Assembly: GCA_964522105.1 (NCBI GenBank)
Contig: CAZFVA010000014.1
Span: 20,239 to 84,238 of the forward strand
DNA from: JAGOFO01 sp964522105
GTDB taxonomy: Bacteria; Myxococcota_A; UBA9042; DTJE01
Direction of reading: 5' to 3'
DNA: 64,000 bases
The notes below the pieces were generated by a model. That model saw only the letters and a program-made list of their open reading frames with translations, searched no databases and was not told the origin of the DNA. Positions within the stretch are counted from its first letter, which is position 1, and every line of letters starts with the position of its first letter. Of this stretch, positions 1 to 7,912 are shown piece after piece. Made by a program: the position numbers and the translations under genes.

Positions 1-60
1 CCCCAGTCTTCTGAACAGGCGCTGCTCGGCGGCGTGGAAGCTTTCATGGGGTCTATCTGA
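1..60 (+). CDS. 3' end of an upstream gene (partial)
   Basis: The first reading frame is open from base 1 and ends at TGA 58-60, encoding a tail that ends FMGSI. The stop overlaps the ATG at 60-62 (TGATG), which is the left-hand copy of the diguanylate cyclase start. This suggests translational coupling and a common operon with the cyclase. Nineteen residues are too few to identify a family. Confidence 0.45.
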   Translation, partial: PQSSEQALLGGVEAFMGSI

Positions 61-261
61 TGGAAAGATCCGGCATAAGCAGGCTCCATCTGCAGGCAAT
101 CGTTGANNNNNNNNNNNNNNNNNNNNNNNNNNNNNNNNNNNNNNNNNNNNNNNNNNNNNNNNNNNNNNNNNNNNNNNNNNNNNNNNNNNNNNNNNNNNNN
201 NNNNNNTCTATCTGATGGAAAGATCCGGCATAAGCAGGCTCCATCTGCAGGCAATCGTTGA
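52..261. repeat. 55-bp direct repeat flanking an assembly gap
   Basis: Bases 52-106 and 207-261 are identical over 55 bp and lie on either side of exactly 100 Ns. The same pattern, with the same length, occurs at 2284-2493. This is what results when two contigs ending in the same 55-mer are joined by a default gap. The repeat is very unlikely to be biological. The true sequence is probably continuous after removing 107-261. Confidence 0.9.
107..206. other. assembly gap (100 N)
   Basis: Exactly 100 unknown bases, a default scaffolding gap size, bounded by a 55-bp duplicated sequence. It carries no biological information. Confidence 0.97.
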
Positions 262-1195
262 TGGTGCAAGCCAGGGTGTGTTGCTTGTTGATCGTGAATT
301 TCGCATCGCATATTGCAACCGGTTTATGGAACTGCATGGCGGGCGCCCCGCTGCCGAAATCGAGGGACGCAGCATTTTCGAGTGCTTTCCCGAGTTGCCG
401 CAGGCCTGGTTGACCAAGAAACTGCAAAGCGTGCTGCTGCTGGACAATTTTTCCTTTACCAACTGGCTTGACCGCCCCTATCTGTTCCGCCTTGACCATG
501 ATCGGCCCATAACTGGCGGCGTCGATTGCATGCGGCAGGACTGTGTCTTCTTCCCGGTCCATGATGCTGCGGGCGTGCCGGAATATGTGTGCATTACGAT
601 CAGTGACGCTACCGATTCGGCGCTGTATCACGGCCAGCTTCAGCAGGCTTTGCTGGAAGTCGAAGACCTGAGCAGGCACGATTCCCTGACCGGTGCAGGC
701 AACCGTCGTCACCTTGATTCCGTGCTGCAGGCCGAGTTTTCGCGTTCGAAGCGATACGGAGGCGCGTTCTCGGTGCTGATGTTTGACCTTGATAATTTTA
801 AGGTAATTAATGACAGGTACGGCCATCTTGCAGGTGATGAAGTTTTACGCAAGGTTGCCTGCGTAGTTTCCAGCAATATTCGAACCATTGATTTTTGTGC
901 GCGTTATGGCGGTGATGAGTTCGTGATTATTGAACCCGCCACCTGCGAGAATAATGCCGCAATTCATGCTGAACGGCTTCGTACAGCTATCGCGGCCAGC
1001 CCGGTCGTCTTTGGTAACGATACCATTCAGATTACAGTCAGCATCGGTGTGGCAGAGTATACCAGCGGCCTTACAAGTCCCGCAGATTTGCTGGGGCTTT
1101 GTGACAAGGCGCTGTACGTGGCAAAGGCGGCAGGTCGAAACTGTGTGACCACATACAGTTCGGTGGTCAGTCAGTCGCCGCGTCAGGATTCATAG
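215..1195 (+). CDS. PAS-GGDEF diguanylate cyclase
   Basis: A 326-residue cytoplasmic enzyme that should make cyclic di-GMP from two GTP. Residues 10-130 look like a PAS sensor (IVDGASQGVLLVDREFRIAYCN). The C-terminal GGDEF domain has the signature GGDEF at 232-236 and an inhibitory I-site RxxD (RTID, 223-226) exactly five residues before it, so product feedback inhibition is expected. There is no EAL or HD-GYP domain and no membrane segment. ATG 215 is the right-hand copy of the duplicated gap flank; in the repaired sequence the ATG overlaps the stop of an upstream gene (TGATG). The signal sensed by the PAS domain cannot be told from sequence. Confidence 0.92.
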   Translation: MERSGISRLHLQAIVDGASQGVLLVDREFRIAYCNRFMELHGGRPAAEIEGRSIFECFPELPQAWLTKKLQSVLLLDNFSFTNWLDRPYLFRLDHDRPITGGVDCMRQDCVFFPVHDAAGVPEYVCITISDATDSALYHGQLQQALLEVEDLSRHDSLTGAGNRRHLDSVLQAEFSRSKRYGGAFSVLMFDLDNFKVINDRYGHLAGDEVLRKVACVVSSNIRTIDFCARYGGDEFVIIEPATCENNAAIHAERLRTAIAASPVVFGNDTIQITVSIGVAEYTSGLTSPADLLGLCDKALYVAKAAGRNCVTTYSSVVSQSPRQDS

Positions 1196-1361
1196 CAACC
1201 AGCCCTCAGAACCCCTTGATTTTGTGCGCCGCGTCATCAAAACAGCAATTTTTCAATCGAAAAGTCAGTCACCGACAGCAAAATTAATGTAATTTGATGT
1301 TGAAAATCTCTGGAAATTTGAGAAGATTCAAGCGCCTTTGACTTTTTACCAGGAGTACCAC

Positions 1362-2204
1362 GTGGGACACATCAAATTGACGCAGCTCAAGGACGTTTCG
1401 CCTTTCCGCAAGGCAGCCATGGGAACATGGAACAACTGTAAGGATCCTCAGGTTTATTCTTTGATCGAGCTTGATATCACCGGCCTTAAAGAAAAGATGG
1501 ATGCCTACGGGCAGAAACATGGCGTGCGCATCACTCTTAATCACCTGATCGGCAAGGCCTATTGCGGCTGCATCAAGGTCCGTCCGGAAATCAACGGTCT
1601 GATCCGCGGAAGCAAGATTTACCTTCGTGACAGCGTGTCTCTGAACTACCTCGTCAACGTTCCCGGTAAGGACGAAGATACAGTCAAGAAGGCCACGCTC
1701 AGTTCGACGAACGTGCGTAACGCCGACAACATGACTGTGGCCGAGATTGCGAAGGACCTTGAAAAGAATATTGATATTGCCCGTAAAGAGCAGGACCCTG
1801 ACATCAAGAAGAACATGGACACTTTCGCGAAGCTTCCCTGGTGCTTCATGAAGTTCTACCTGAATCTGGCTTCGTGGTTGATTTATGGACTGAACATCGG
1901 CCTCGGCTGGCTTGGAATCCCGAAGGACCCCTTTGGCTCCGTGATGATTACGAACGTCGGAAGTCTTGGTGTTGATATGTCCTGGGCTCCGCTCGTTCCG
2001 TATTCGCGTGTGCCGGTCGTTCTGACGGTCTGTTCGGCAAGTGCGAAGGCGTGGGTCGTTGACGGTCAGGTCGTGCCGCGCTTGATCCTCCCGATCGGTG
2101 TCGTTTTTGATCACCGCTTCCTGGACGGAGTCCACGGTGCCCAGATCCTGCGCGAAATCAAAAAGTACTTTAATAATCCCGATAAGTACTTCTTCAATGA
2201 CTAG
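1362..2204 (+). CDS. stand-alone 2-oxoacid dehydrogenase-type acyltransferase
   Basis: About 280 residues matching the catalytic domain of E2 acyltransferases and chloramphenicol acetyltransferases. The C-terminus carries the catalytic DHRFLDG motif (DHRxxDG; His is the general base). No lipoyl or peripheral-subunit-binding domain precedes it and no E1 or E3 gene lies nearby, so it is unlikely to be a true dehydrogenase-complex subunit. The acyl donor and acceptor are unknown. GTG 1362 is chosen because AGGAG at 1351-1355 sits six bases upstream; an in-frame TTG at 1338 has no comparable site. The gene stands alone between the diguanylate cyclase and the convergent glycoside hydrolase. Confidence 0.85.
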   Translation: MGHIKLTQLKDVSPFRKAAMGTWNNCKDPQVYSLIELDITGLKEKMDAYGQKHGVRITLNHLIGKAYCGCIKVRPEINGLIRGSKIYLRDSVSLNYLVNVPGKDEDTVKKATLSSTNVRNADNMTVAEIAKDLEKNIDIARKEQDPDIKKNMDTFAKLPWCFMKFYLNLASWLIYGLNIGLGWLGIPKDPFGSVMITNVGSLGVDMSWAPLVPYSRVPVVLTVCSASAKAWVVDGQVVPRLILPIGVVFDHRFLDGVHGAQILREIKKYFNNPDKYFFND

Positions 2205-2279
2205 TCAGATCTTTTCCTGAAACTGCCAGAATTCTTCCAGATATTCTTAAGTTGTGGTGATGTCTGTCTGTAGTGAAGG

Positions 2280-3952
2280 CTAAAGCCGACCGGGTGCGCC
2301 TGCGTTCACTGACGTCATCGTTTCGGTAAGTGTCAGGTNNNNNNNNNNNNNNNNNNNNNNNNNNNNNNNNNNNNNNNNNNNNNNNNNNNNNNNNNNNNNN
2401 NNNNNNNNNNNNNNNNNNNNNNNNNNNNNNNNNNNNNNAGCCGACCGGGTGCGCCTGCGTTCACTGACGTCATCGTTTCGGTAAGTGTCAGGTAGGGAAC
2501 GTCGTCGCCGTCAACAAGCCCGAAATTCGAGTTTTCCCCGTCAAAGCGGCCGCCTGCCGGTTCGTCCGCCCACTGAAACCAGTGATGTCCGACGATGTAA
2601 GGTTTGGCAAAGCAGTTGCGGGCGTATTCTGCGTAAGCGGCGGCGCGTTCAGTCTGTGTCGGCAGTGTCGGGTAGAAGATTGGCGTGGTGTTCGGGACGT
2701 CGCTTTCGGCCGACCTGAATGAAAATTCGGTGATCATGATCGGCCGCCCGGTCGCCTTGTAGTAGTTTACCAGCCAGTTCGATTCGTCCATGAAGATCTG
2801 CCCGGCCCCGTCGATTGCGTCGTAAAGTTCCGGCATGAATGTGTAGTTGTTGACTGAATATATATCTACCCATGGGCCTGCGGCTTCGGGGACTTCGGGA
2901 TGTGTCATGACGCTGATGGACCGGATGCCCAGGATCATGTGATTCGGGTCGGCGGCGCGTACGGCAGTCGTTGTAACGAAGAAATACTGCGATGCAACAG
3001 CCTTCAGGAACCCGGTCGGGTCGCCACGGTAGGCTTCGGCGATCTTGCGCCCCGGCGTCGTTTCCGGCATCGCCAGATAATCTTGAAGCAGAGTCCATGG
3101 CGAACGCCAGTCCCAGCCCCAGCGCAGCTCGTTGTCCAGGAACCAGCCGATCAGTTTCGGGTCGTCTTTCCTGGCCGCGACCTGGGTCCTGGCGACTTCG
3201 GCGCACCTGGCCGCAAATTCGGCGGAAAAGTAGTCCGGGATTTCGCCGACCAGCCAGTCCACGCCCGAAATGTTAAGAATCAGCGCATAGGGCATTCTGG
3301 TGCCAAGCAGGTTCGGGTCAGACCAGGCGCCGGCCGTGTTGAAGCCCCAGGATTGCAGGCGTTCAACGGTAGTGTCGGCCCATGCTTCATAGTTGGCATA
3401 GTTGGCTTTCACCGCATCGTTGTAGCGGTTTTTGCCGTTTGAAGCGTCAACCGAGCCGTTTGCCGTGCATGCGTTGATGCCGATCGAGTAAAACGGGTTG
3501 CCTTCCGGGTCCACAATCCACCAGCGGCCATCGTTTGTCTGGACGTGGAAGAAGCCGGTCGCCGTAAAATCGCTGCCTTCAGGAATCGCAGGCGGCACGT
3601 ATGTGTCGGCAGGGCCTTCGTCTGGCACGGCATCCACAGCGTCATCAGCGTCCGGGTTCGCGTCAACGATGGTTTCATCGTCGTCGAGGTCCTGTGGGAC
3701 GTCTGCGTTCAGATCCGAAGGCACATCGCCGGCATCGCCCACCTGGACGTCGGAACTTGTGTCGGTCGTCGGCCGTTCGTCCGAACCGGTGTCAGTCTGT
3801 TGCGGGACGTCCGCAGCGGTATCGCTTACTGTGTCCTGGGAAATTTCCGTCGTGCCGTTGTCTTCAAGCGCGTCCTGACCGTTTTCGCCGCCACATGCGA
3901 CAAGACCGCTCAGGATTGCGGCAGTCGCCATCAGAAGGATAGGTTGTTTCAT
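2280..3952 (-). CDS. secreted lipoprotein glycoside hydrolase, clan GH-A (GH50/agarase-like)
   Basis: The lipoprotein signal ends LSGLVAC, followed by an Asp/Thr/Val-rich linker of about 90 residues, then a TIM-barrel hydrolase. The motif GWFLDNELRWGWDW (acid/base Glu after Asn) and the later MITEF (likely nucleophile Glu) fit clan GH-A, closest in my memory to GH50 agarases. The substrate is probably a polysaccharide but is unproven. The gene is broken by the second 100-N gap. Joining the identical 55-bp flanks gives an intact 505-residue protein ending APGRL, with a TAG stop at 2280-2282. The start lies 8 bp after the stop of the phospholipase-like gene, so the two probably form an operon. 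Confidence 0.8.
2284..2493. repeat. 55-bp direct repeat flanking an assembly gap
   Basis: Bases 2284-2338 and 2439-2493 are identical over 55 bp around 100 Ns, as at 52-261. Deleting 2339-2493 restores the reading frame of the glycoside hydrolase and brings in a stop codon four bases past the joined flank. That supports an artefact rather than a real duplication. Confidence 0.92.
2339..2438. other. assembly gap (100 N)
   Basis: Exactly 100 unknown bases within the glycoside hydrolase gene. Together with the 55-bp duplicate they add 155 bases, which is not a multiple of three, so the ORF looks broken in the raw scaffold. Confidence 0.97.
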
Positions 3953-3960
3953 TTGTGATT

Positions 3961-6702
3961 TCAGGTCCTTGAGTGAATTGTTGTCCTGCGCCGAATGATG
4001 ATGAGCCCGCCGAAAGCGACCATCAGAAGCGCCAGTCCGGCAAATCCGCCTGTCTGTCCGTTCGATGAACATCCGCCCCCGCCACCGCCGCCGGTGCCGT
4101 TGTCGGTGGTGTCGATGACATCATTGTTGACGGTGTCATGGCCGGGATTCGTGTCGATGCCGACGACCACATCGCGGTCGATGCCGTTGTCGGTGACTGC
4201 GGTGTCATTGCCCACAATGACGTCTTCGGTATCCACTTCGCATCCGCACGGGCAGGTCAGATTTTCCGGGACTACGGTGGTCAGTTCGGTTGACACCCCG
4301 ACGCCGTTCGTCACGCGGAAGATTATGCCGTCGGTCGGGGCAAATGTCGGGGAATCGAAAGCCACAGTAAGGCGGCTTGTGAACGGAGTTTCGCCCGGCG
4401 CTTCGGTGTACACCACTTCGTTCCACTCGTCGGCGCTGTCTGTCATGGCCCACGCGACCGCCGCGACCGGACTGACTTCCGACTTCACATAAAGGTTTAC
4501 GATGAACGGCAGAACGTGCTGATCGCTTCCATCGCAGGTGTCGCCGGTGGCCTCAAAATCAATGGATTCGATAATCGGCAATGTCGAGTCAATCAGGATG
4601 GCATCGCTGACGCCTTCAACGCCAAGCCCGAAGCCGTCCTTGTACTTCGGGACCAGGTGGATCTTCACGTAAGTCCCGTTTTCGACAGCGGTCGGGAAGC
4701 AGACTTCGACCTGATCTTTGGCGTTCTTTTCCATCATCGGCAGGATTTCCGCGTCGCCATCGGCGTTAGTTACCGTGACCTGGAACCTTTCGGCCTTGTG
4801 GAAGTACGCGGCAGCGTTCGTGTTGAATTTGATGCAGTCGTTGCGGCCGCTTATGCCGCCCGGTATCCATGCCTGTGGCACGACGTGATAGTCACGGGTC
4901 GTCCAGACAGTCCTGCTGGCTGCTGCGTTACATTCAATTGAGTCTGGCAGGCTGGCATCAACAACTACGAAACCTTCAGGGGGCGTAATCATAAATTCAT
5001 GGACGCCTGCCGCGACCAGATCAAAAGCTGCATTACCGTTCAGTGCTGTCGGGACAACCCACTCCTCACCAGCTTCAAATCCACCGACCGCACCCATGCT
5101 GACCTGCGCCCCTGCAATCGGGCCGCCTTCCGGGAACGTCCGGGTGTGCACCATGAACAGGCAGCGGTCGTCGCTGAAAGATGTGACTGGCAACGATGGC
5201 GGCCACTTGCCGTATGTCGCGAAGTTGTCGCGGTAGATTGCCTGGTTAACCGGCACTTTGCCGCTGGCGATGATCGAGTCCCAGTTGCTTGTCAGCCAGG
5301 GACCGGGGTTGTCGTTGGCGTACAGCTCGAAGTAAAACCCTTCCACTAATGCCGCACCGACTGTGAAAGTCGTTTCGATCGTGCTTCTTCCTTCCGGGAC
5401 GCACTTTCTGGGGTCGATGTTCACTGACATCGTCTGCGAACCTGCCGGTATGTCGAAACTCTGGTCCAGCCCGGGCAGGTCGCCAAGAACGGCAAGCGAC
5501 ACTGTTCCCGCAAAATCATAAGCAGAGTAGAAACGTACCCTGAGTTTGAGCTGCCCGCCCATAAGTTCGTCTGAAACAGCCGAGATGGCATGTCCATCCA
5601 TGTCCATCCATGTCACTTCATCCACAATCAGCCCGGGCACCACGTCGTAGATATCAGGCACCATCTGCATGACCGACATAACGTTTCCACTGATGATGGC
5701 GCTGGCGTTCCAGCTCGGCCACCCGAGGCTGGCCAGAGCCAGGTTTTCGGGCGTCTGGTCTTCCAGGAAGGCGCTTACCCGGTCCATAAACCAGAATGAA
5801 CTGAGGTCGGCAAGGATGGTGTCCTGGTAGATATCCCAGAAAGACTGTTCGACGACGGCCGAATTCATAGCAGCGTCGACGTTTATGTCGTAGTCGGCTG
5901 ACCGCGTACCGATGCTGCCTGCAACTTGTTTGATAAGATCCCCGGTCAGGAAATTCAGGACGTCGGCAGGTGTTTCGCCCTTCAGGCTGTGAAAGAAGTC
6001 CTTGAACTCCTGCCGGGTAGCGCCGCCGACGTATCCTTCAACAACGGTGATCTTTTCAAGGACGCTTGCCCATATGGCGTCCGGGTCAGTCGTTGTCCCA
6101 TAGTAGGCATTCAGTTGATTGACGTACCAGGTGATCGCTTCGTAGCCGCGATCCTGGGCCTCTTCACCATCAAAATAGATGTCGTACGCCATGTCGATAA
6201 GCGCGTCCCAGTCGCCGACAATCACATCTCCGATGACCTCGGTCAGACCTTCGGACATGCCCTTCGCGTCGGAATATCCGTCCAGCAGGTTCAGCATTCC
6301 GAGCGGCGCGGAAGACACCAGCGTCGGGGTCCAGAATTGTTCGCAAAGCGGGTCGGAAGATGAATTGTGCAGCAGGTGGCCGATTGCCATGACCAGAAAG
6401 CGGGGTTCCAATGTCAGGGCCTGTTCGATCAGGAAAAGTGAAAAATCCGAGCCGTGTCCCTGATGTACAGGCAGTATCCACTGGATGTCCGGGGCGATGG
6501 CGCCGACGTGCAGGTATGTTTCGAAGTACGGCGTGTCCCCGAGGTACGCAAAATCAGGATGCTGTTCCACCAGCATCGGCCACAGGCGGTCAGATTCACG
6601 GATATGAACACCCGGGCCGCAGGGCAGGGCGCTTGCAGGAATCATGATGGCAAAGCAAAGCGCGATCGCGGCGCAGGTCAGTTTTGCTGGGGATCTGGAC
6701 AT
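3961..6702 (-). CDS. secreted zinc-dependent phospholipase C-like protein with C-terminal sorting tail
   Basis: A 913-residue exported protein. The signal peptide ends near PASALPCGPGVH; the mature helical domain has spaced His/Asp residues (ETYLHVGAIAPD, AIGHLLHNSSSDP) resembling zinc-dependent phospholipase C/S1-type enzymes. Residues from about 330 to 830 look like beta-sandwich modules. The C-terminus has an Asp/Thr-rich stalk, GGGGGGGCSS, one hydrophobic helix and RRR. That layout matches MYXO-CTERM/rhombosortase-type sorting tails, in which the Cys region is processed at the envelope. An upstream AGGAAA lies close to ATG 6702. Activity as a phospholipase is inferred only; a non-enzymatic relative is possible. 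Confidence 0.7.
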   Translation of the reverse strand: MSRSPAKLTCAAIALCFAIMIPASALPCGPGVHIRESDRLWPMLVEQHPDFAYLGDTPYFETYLHVGAIAPDIQWILPVHQGHGSDFSLFLIEQALTLEPRFLVMAIGHLLHNSSSDPLCEQFWTPTLVSSAPLGMLNLLDGYSDAKGMSEGLTEVIGDVIVGDWDALIDMAYDIYFDGEEAQDRGYEAITWYVNQLNAYYGTTTDPDAIWASVLEKITVVEGYVGGATRQEFKDFFHSLKGETPADVLNFLTGDLIKQVAGSIGTRSADYDINVDAAMNSAVVEQSFWDIYQDTILADLSSFWFMDRVSAFLEDQTPENLALASLGWPSWNASAIISGNVMSVMQMVPDIYDVVPGLIVDEVTWMDMDGHAISAVSDELMGGQLKLRVRFYSAYDFAGTVSLAVLGDLPGLDQSFDIPAGSQTMSVNIDPRKCVPEGRSTIETTFTVGAALVEGFYFELYANDNPGPWLTSNWDSIIASGKVPVNQAIYRDNFATYGKWPPSLPVTSFSDDRCLFMVHTRTFPEGGPIAGAQVSMGAVGGFEAGEEWVVPTALNGNAAFDLVAAGVHEFMITPPEGFVVVDASLPDSIECNAAASRTVWTTRDYHVVPQAWIPGGISGRNDCIKFNTNAAAYFHKAERFQVTVTNADGDAEILPMMEKNAKDQVEVCFPTAVENGTYVKIHLVPKYKDGFGLGVEGVSDAILIDSTLPIIESIDFEATGDTCDGSDQHVLPFIVNLYVKSEVSPVAAVAWAMTDSADEWNEVVYTEAPGETPFTSRLTVAFDSPTFAPTDGIIFRVTNGVGVSTELTTVVPENLTCPCGCEVDTEDVIVGNDTAVTDNGIDRDVVVGIDTNPGHDTVNNDVIDTTDNGTGGGGGGGCSSNGQTGGFAGLALLMVAFGGLIIIRRRTTIHSRT

Positions 6703-6735
6703 CTGGTTTCCTCATGAAAAGAAGGCCGACGGGAC

Positions 6736-6741
6736 ATTATA
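6736..6741 (-). promoter_or_regulatory. -10 element (TATAAT) for the phospholipase-like gene
   Basis: Reading the minus strand, TATATAAT lies 33-40 bases before ATG 6702, predicting a leader of about 27 nt. No good -35 hexamer is visible at 16-18 bp, so this could be a weak or activated promoter. The call rests on pattern only. Confidence 0.4.
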
Positions 6742-6853
6742 TATGAAGGCGGATTCTGACACACGGCGTCAGTTGTTGATTTTGTGTGTGGATTCAGTGA
6801 GCCTGCTGATGACAGCGGATCGGCCGTTTATCCCGTTTTCCTGTGCCGGTCAT

Positions 6854-6882
6854 GTGAAAAAAATGGCCGGATCGTCTAGAAT
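6854..6882 (+). promoter_or_regulatory. sigma70-like promoter for the PPC-type lipoprotein
   Basis: GTGAAA (6854-6859; 4/6 to TTGACA), 17-bp spacer, TAGAAT (6877-6882; 5/6 to TATAAT), about 50 bp before GTG 6932. This is the divergent partner of the minus-strand promoter near 6740. Confidence 0.38.
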
Positions 6883-6931
6883 ATGAGCGGTTTTTCCTGA
6901 AAAGAACCTTCATTGATGCGGGGAATGGATC

Positions 6932-7882
6932 GTGAACAGGATTTCTGGCTTTGCAATGTGGCTGGTTCTTCCGGCCGGACTGGTCGTTATGGGTTGTGGC
7001 AACGGTGGCCATTCTACTGATGTGATGCAGGACGTCTTCATACCGTTTGCAGACAGTGGAAACGATGTTGCCGGCGTTGATCTGGTCGGAATTGATATTG
7101 CAGGAGCTGATCTGGTGGTGCATGACAATGGCGGTTCGGACGTTATAGCGCAGGACATCGCAGGTCAGGACACGCAGACTGCTGATTCCACCGGGACCGA
7201 CCTTGCGGTGGAAGATGTTGCGGTTGAAGACACCGTTCAGGCAGATACCGCAACGCCTTGCTGGCTGGGTGAAATGCAGTGCAGTGGACCTGCAGAACAG
7301 AAAGATGGCAAGACGTGTGACAAGGCAAAGATTTTGACCAGGGTGATGCTGGCGACTGATAACGGCATCAAGTACGGAAACCCTGACACAATCAATGAAC
7401 TTAACGGTGGAACTGGAAACGCCAACGATGACGATCTCAGCGATCAAGGTTGTCCGCTATTCGGCGAAGGCGACGACCTCTGGTGCAAGGACGCCTGTGC
7501 CGACCCGGGTAAGGACCATTTTTATCAGGTCTATCTTCTGCCGGGGGACTATTTCAGCCTGAACGTCAGCGACTACCTGATTTTTCAGCACCCTGATTAT
7601 GGCTACCATATTGATTTCATGCTGAAGGTCTATAAAGGTCAGTGTCCGTTAAACCGGGACAAGCTTGTTTCGTGTACAAATGCTGAAGATAAAAGCAGTG
7701 TGGCAACCACAAACAATATTCAGATTAAGCCGTTGACCGAGGCCGAGGCCGGTTGGTACACGATCGTTGTTGACAGCTCTGATATTGAAGAAGCTGGAAC
7801 TTATACACTTACGGCCCTTTTGTTCAGTAACTCCGAGTACACAGGCGACTGGTCGCTGTGCTGCGATTTCCCGACGAATTAG
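6932..7882 (+). CDS. lipoprotein with Asp-rich linker and PPC-like beta domain
   Basis: A 316-residue protein with lipobox LVVMGC. Roughly 80 residues of DxxGxD/AVEDV-type acidic linker follow, then a folded C-terminal domain. That domain holds Cys pairs (CWLGEMQC, DLWCKDACAD) and a pattern (YLLPGDYFSLNVSD...GWYTIVVDSS...GTYTLTA) like the bacterial pre-peptidase C-terminal (PPC) beta sandwich. It probably sits on the outer membrane facing outward, but its function is unknown. GTG is the only start that keeps the signal peptide; GGGGA lies just upstream. It is transcribed away from the phospholipase-like operon. Confidence 0.75.
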   Translation: MNRISGFAMWLVLPAGLVVMGCGNGGHSTDVMQDVFIPFADSGNDVAGVDLVGIDIAGADLVVHDNGGSDVIAQDIAGQDTQTADSTGTDLAVEDVAVEDTVQADTATPCWLGEMQCSGPAEQKDGKTCDKAKILTRVMLATDNGIKYGNPDTINELNGGTGNANDDDLSDQGCPLFGEGDDLWCKDACADPGKDHFYQVYLLPGDYFSLNVSDYLIFQHPDYGYHIDFMLKVYKGQCPLNRDKLVSCTNAEDKSSVATTNNIQIKPLTEAEAGWYTIVVDSSDIEEAGTYTLTALLFSNSEYTGDWSLCCDFPTN

Positions 7883-7912
7883 ACGTGGCGTCCGACTCAC
7901 GAGGTTGTATTG

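Noticed and set aside
52..261. biological duplication or mobile-element target site at the first gap
   Set aside because: Exactly 100 Ns and a repeat length of 55 shared with the second gap point to assembly rather than biology.
1284..2135. 283-codon minus-strand frame opposite the acyltransferase
   Set aside because: The plus strand has a clear family match with a catalytic motif; the minus frame has no recognisable domain and arises from codon bias.
2900..3442. 180-codon plus-strand frame in the glycoside hydrolase
   Set aside because: It is antisense to a conserved catalytic domain and has no domain of its own.
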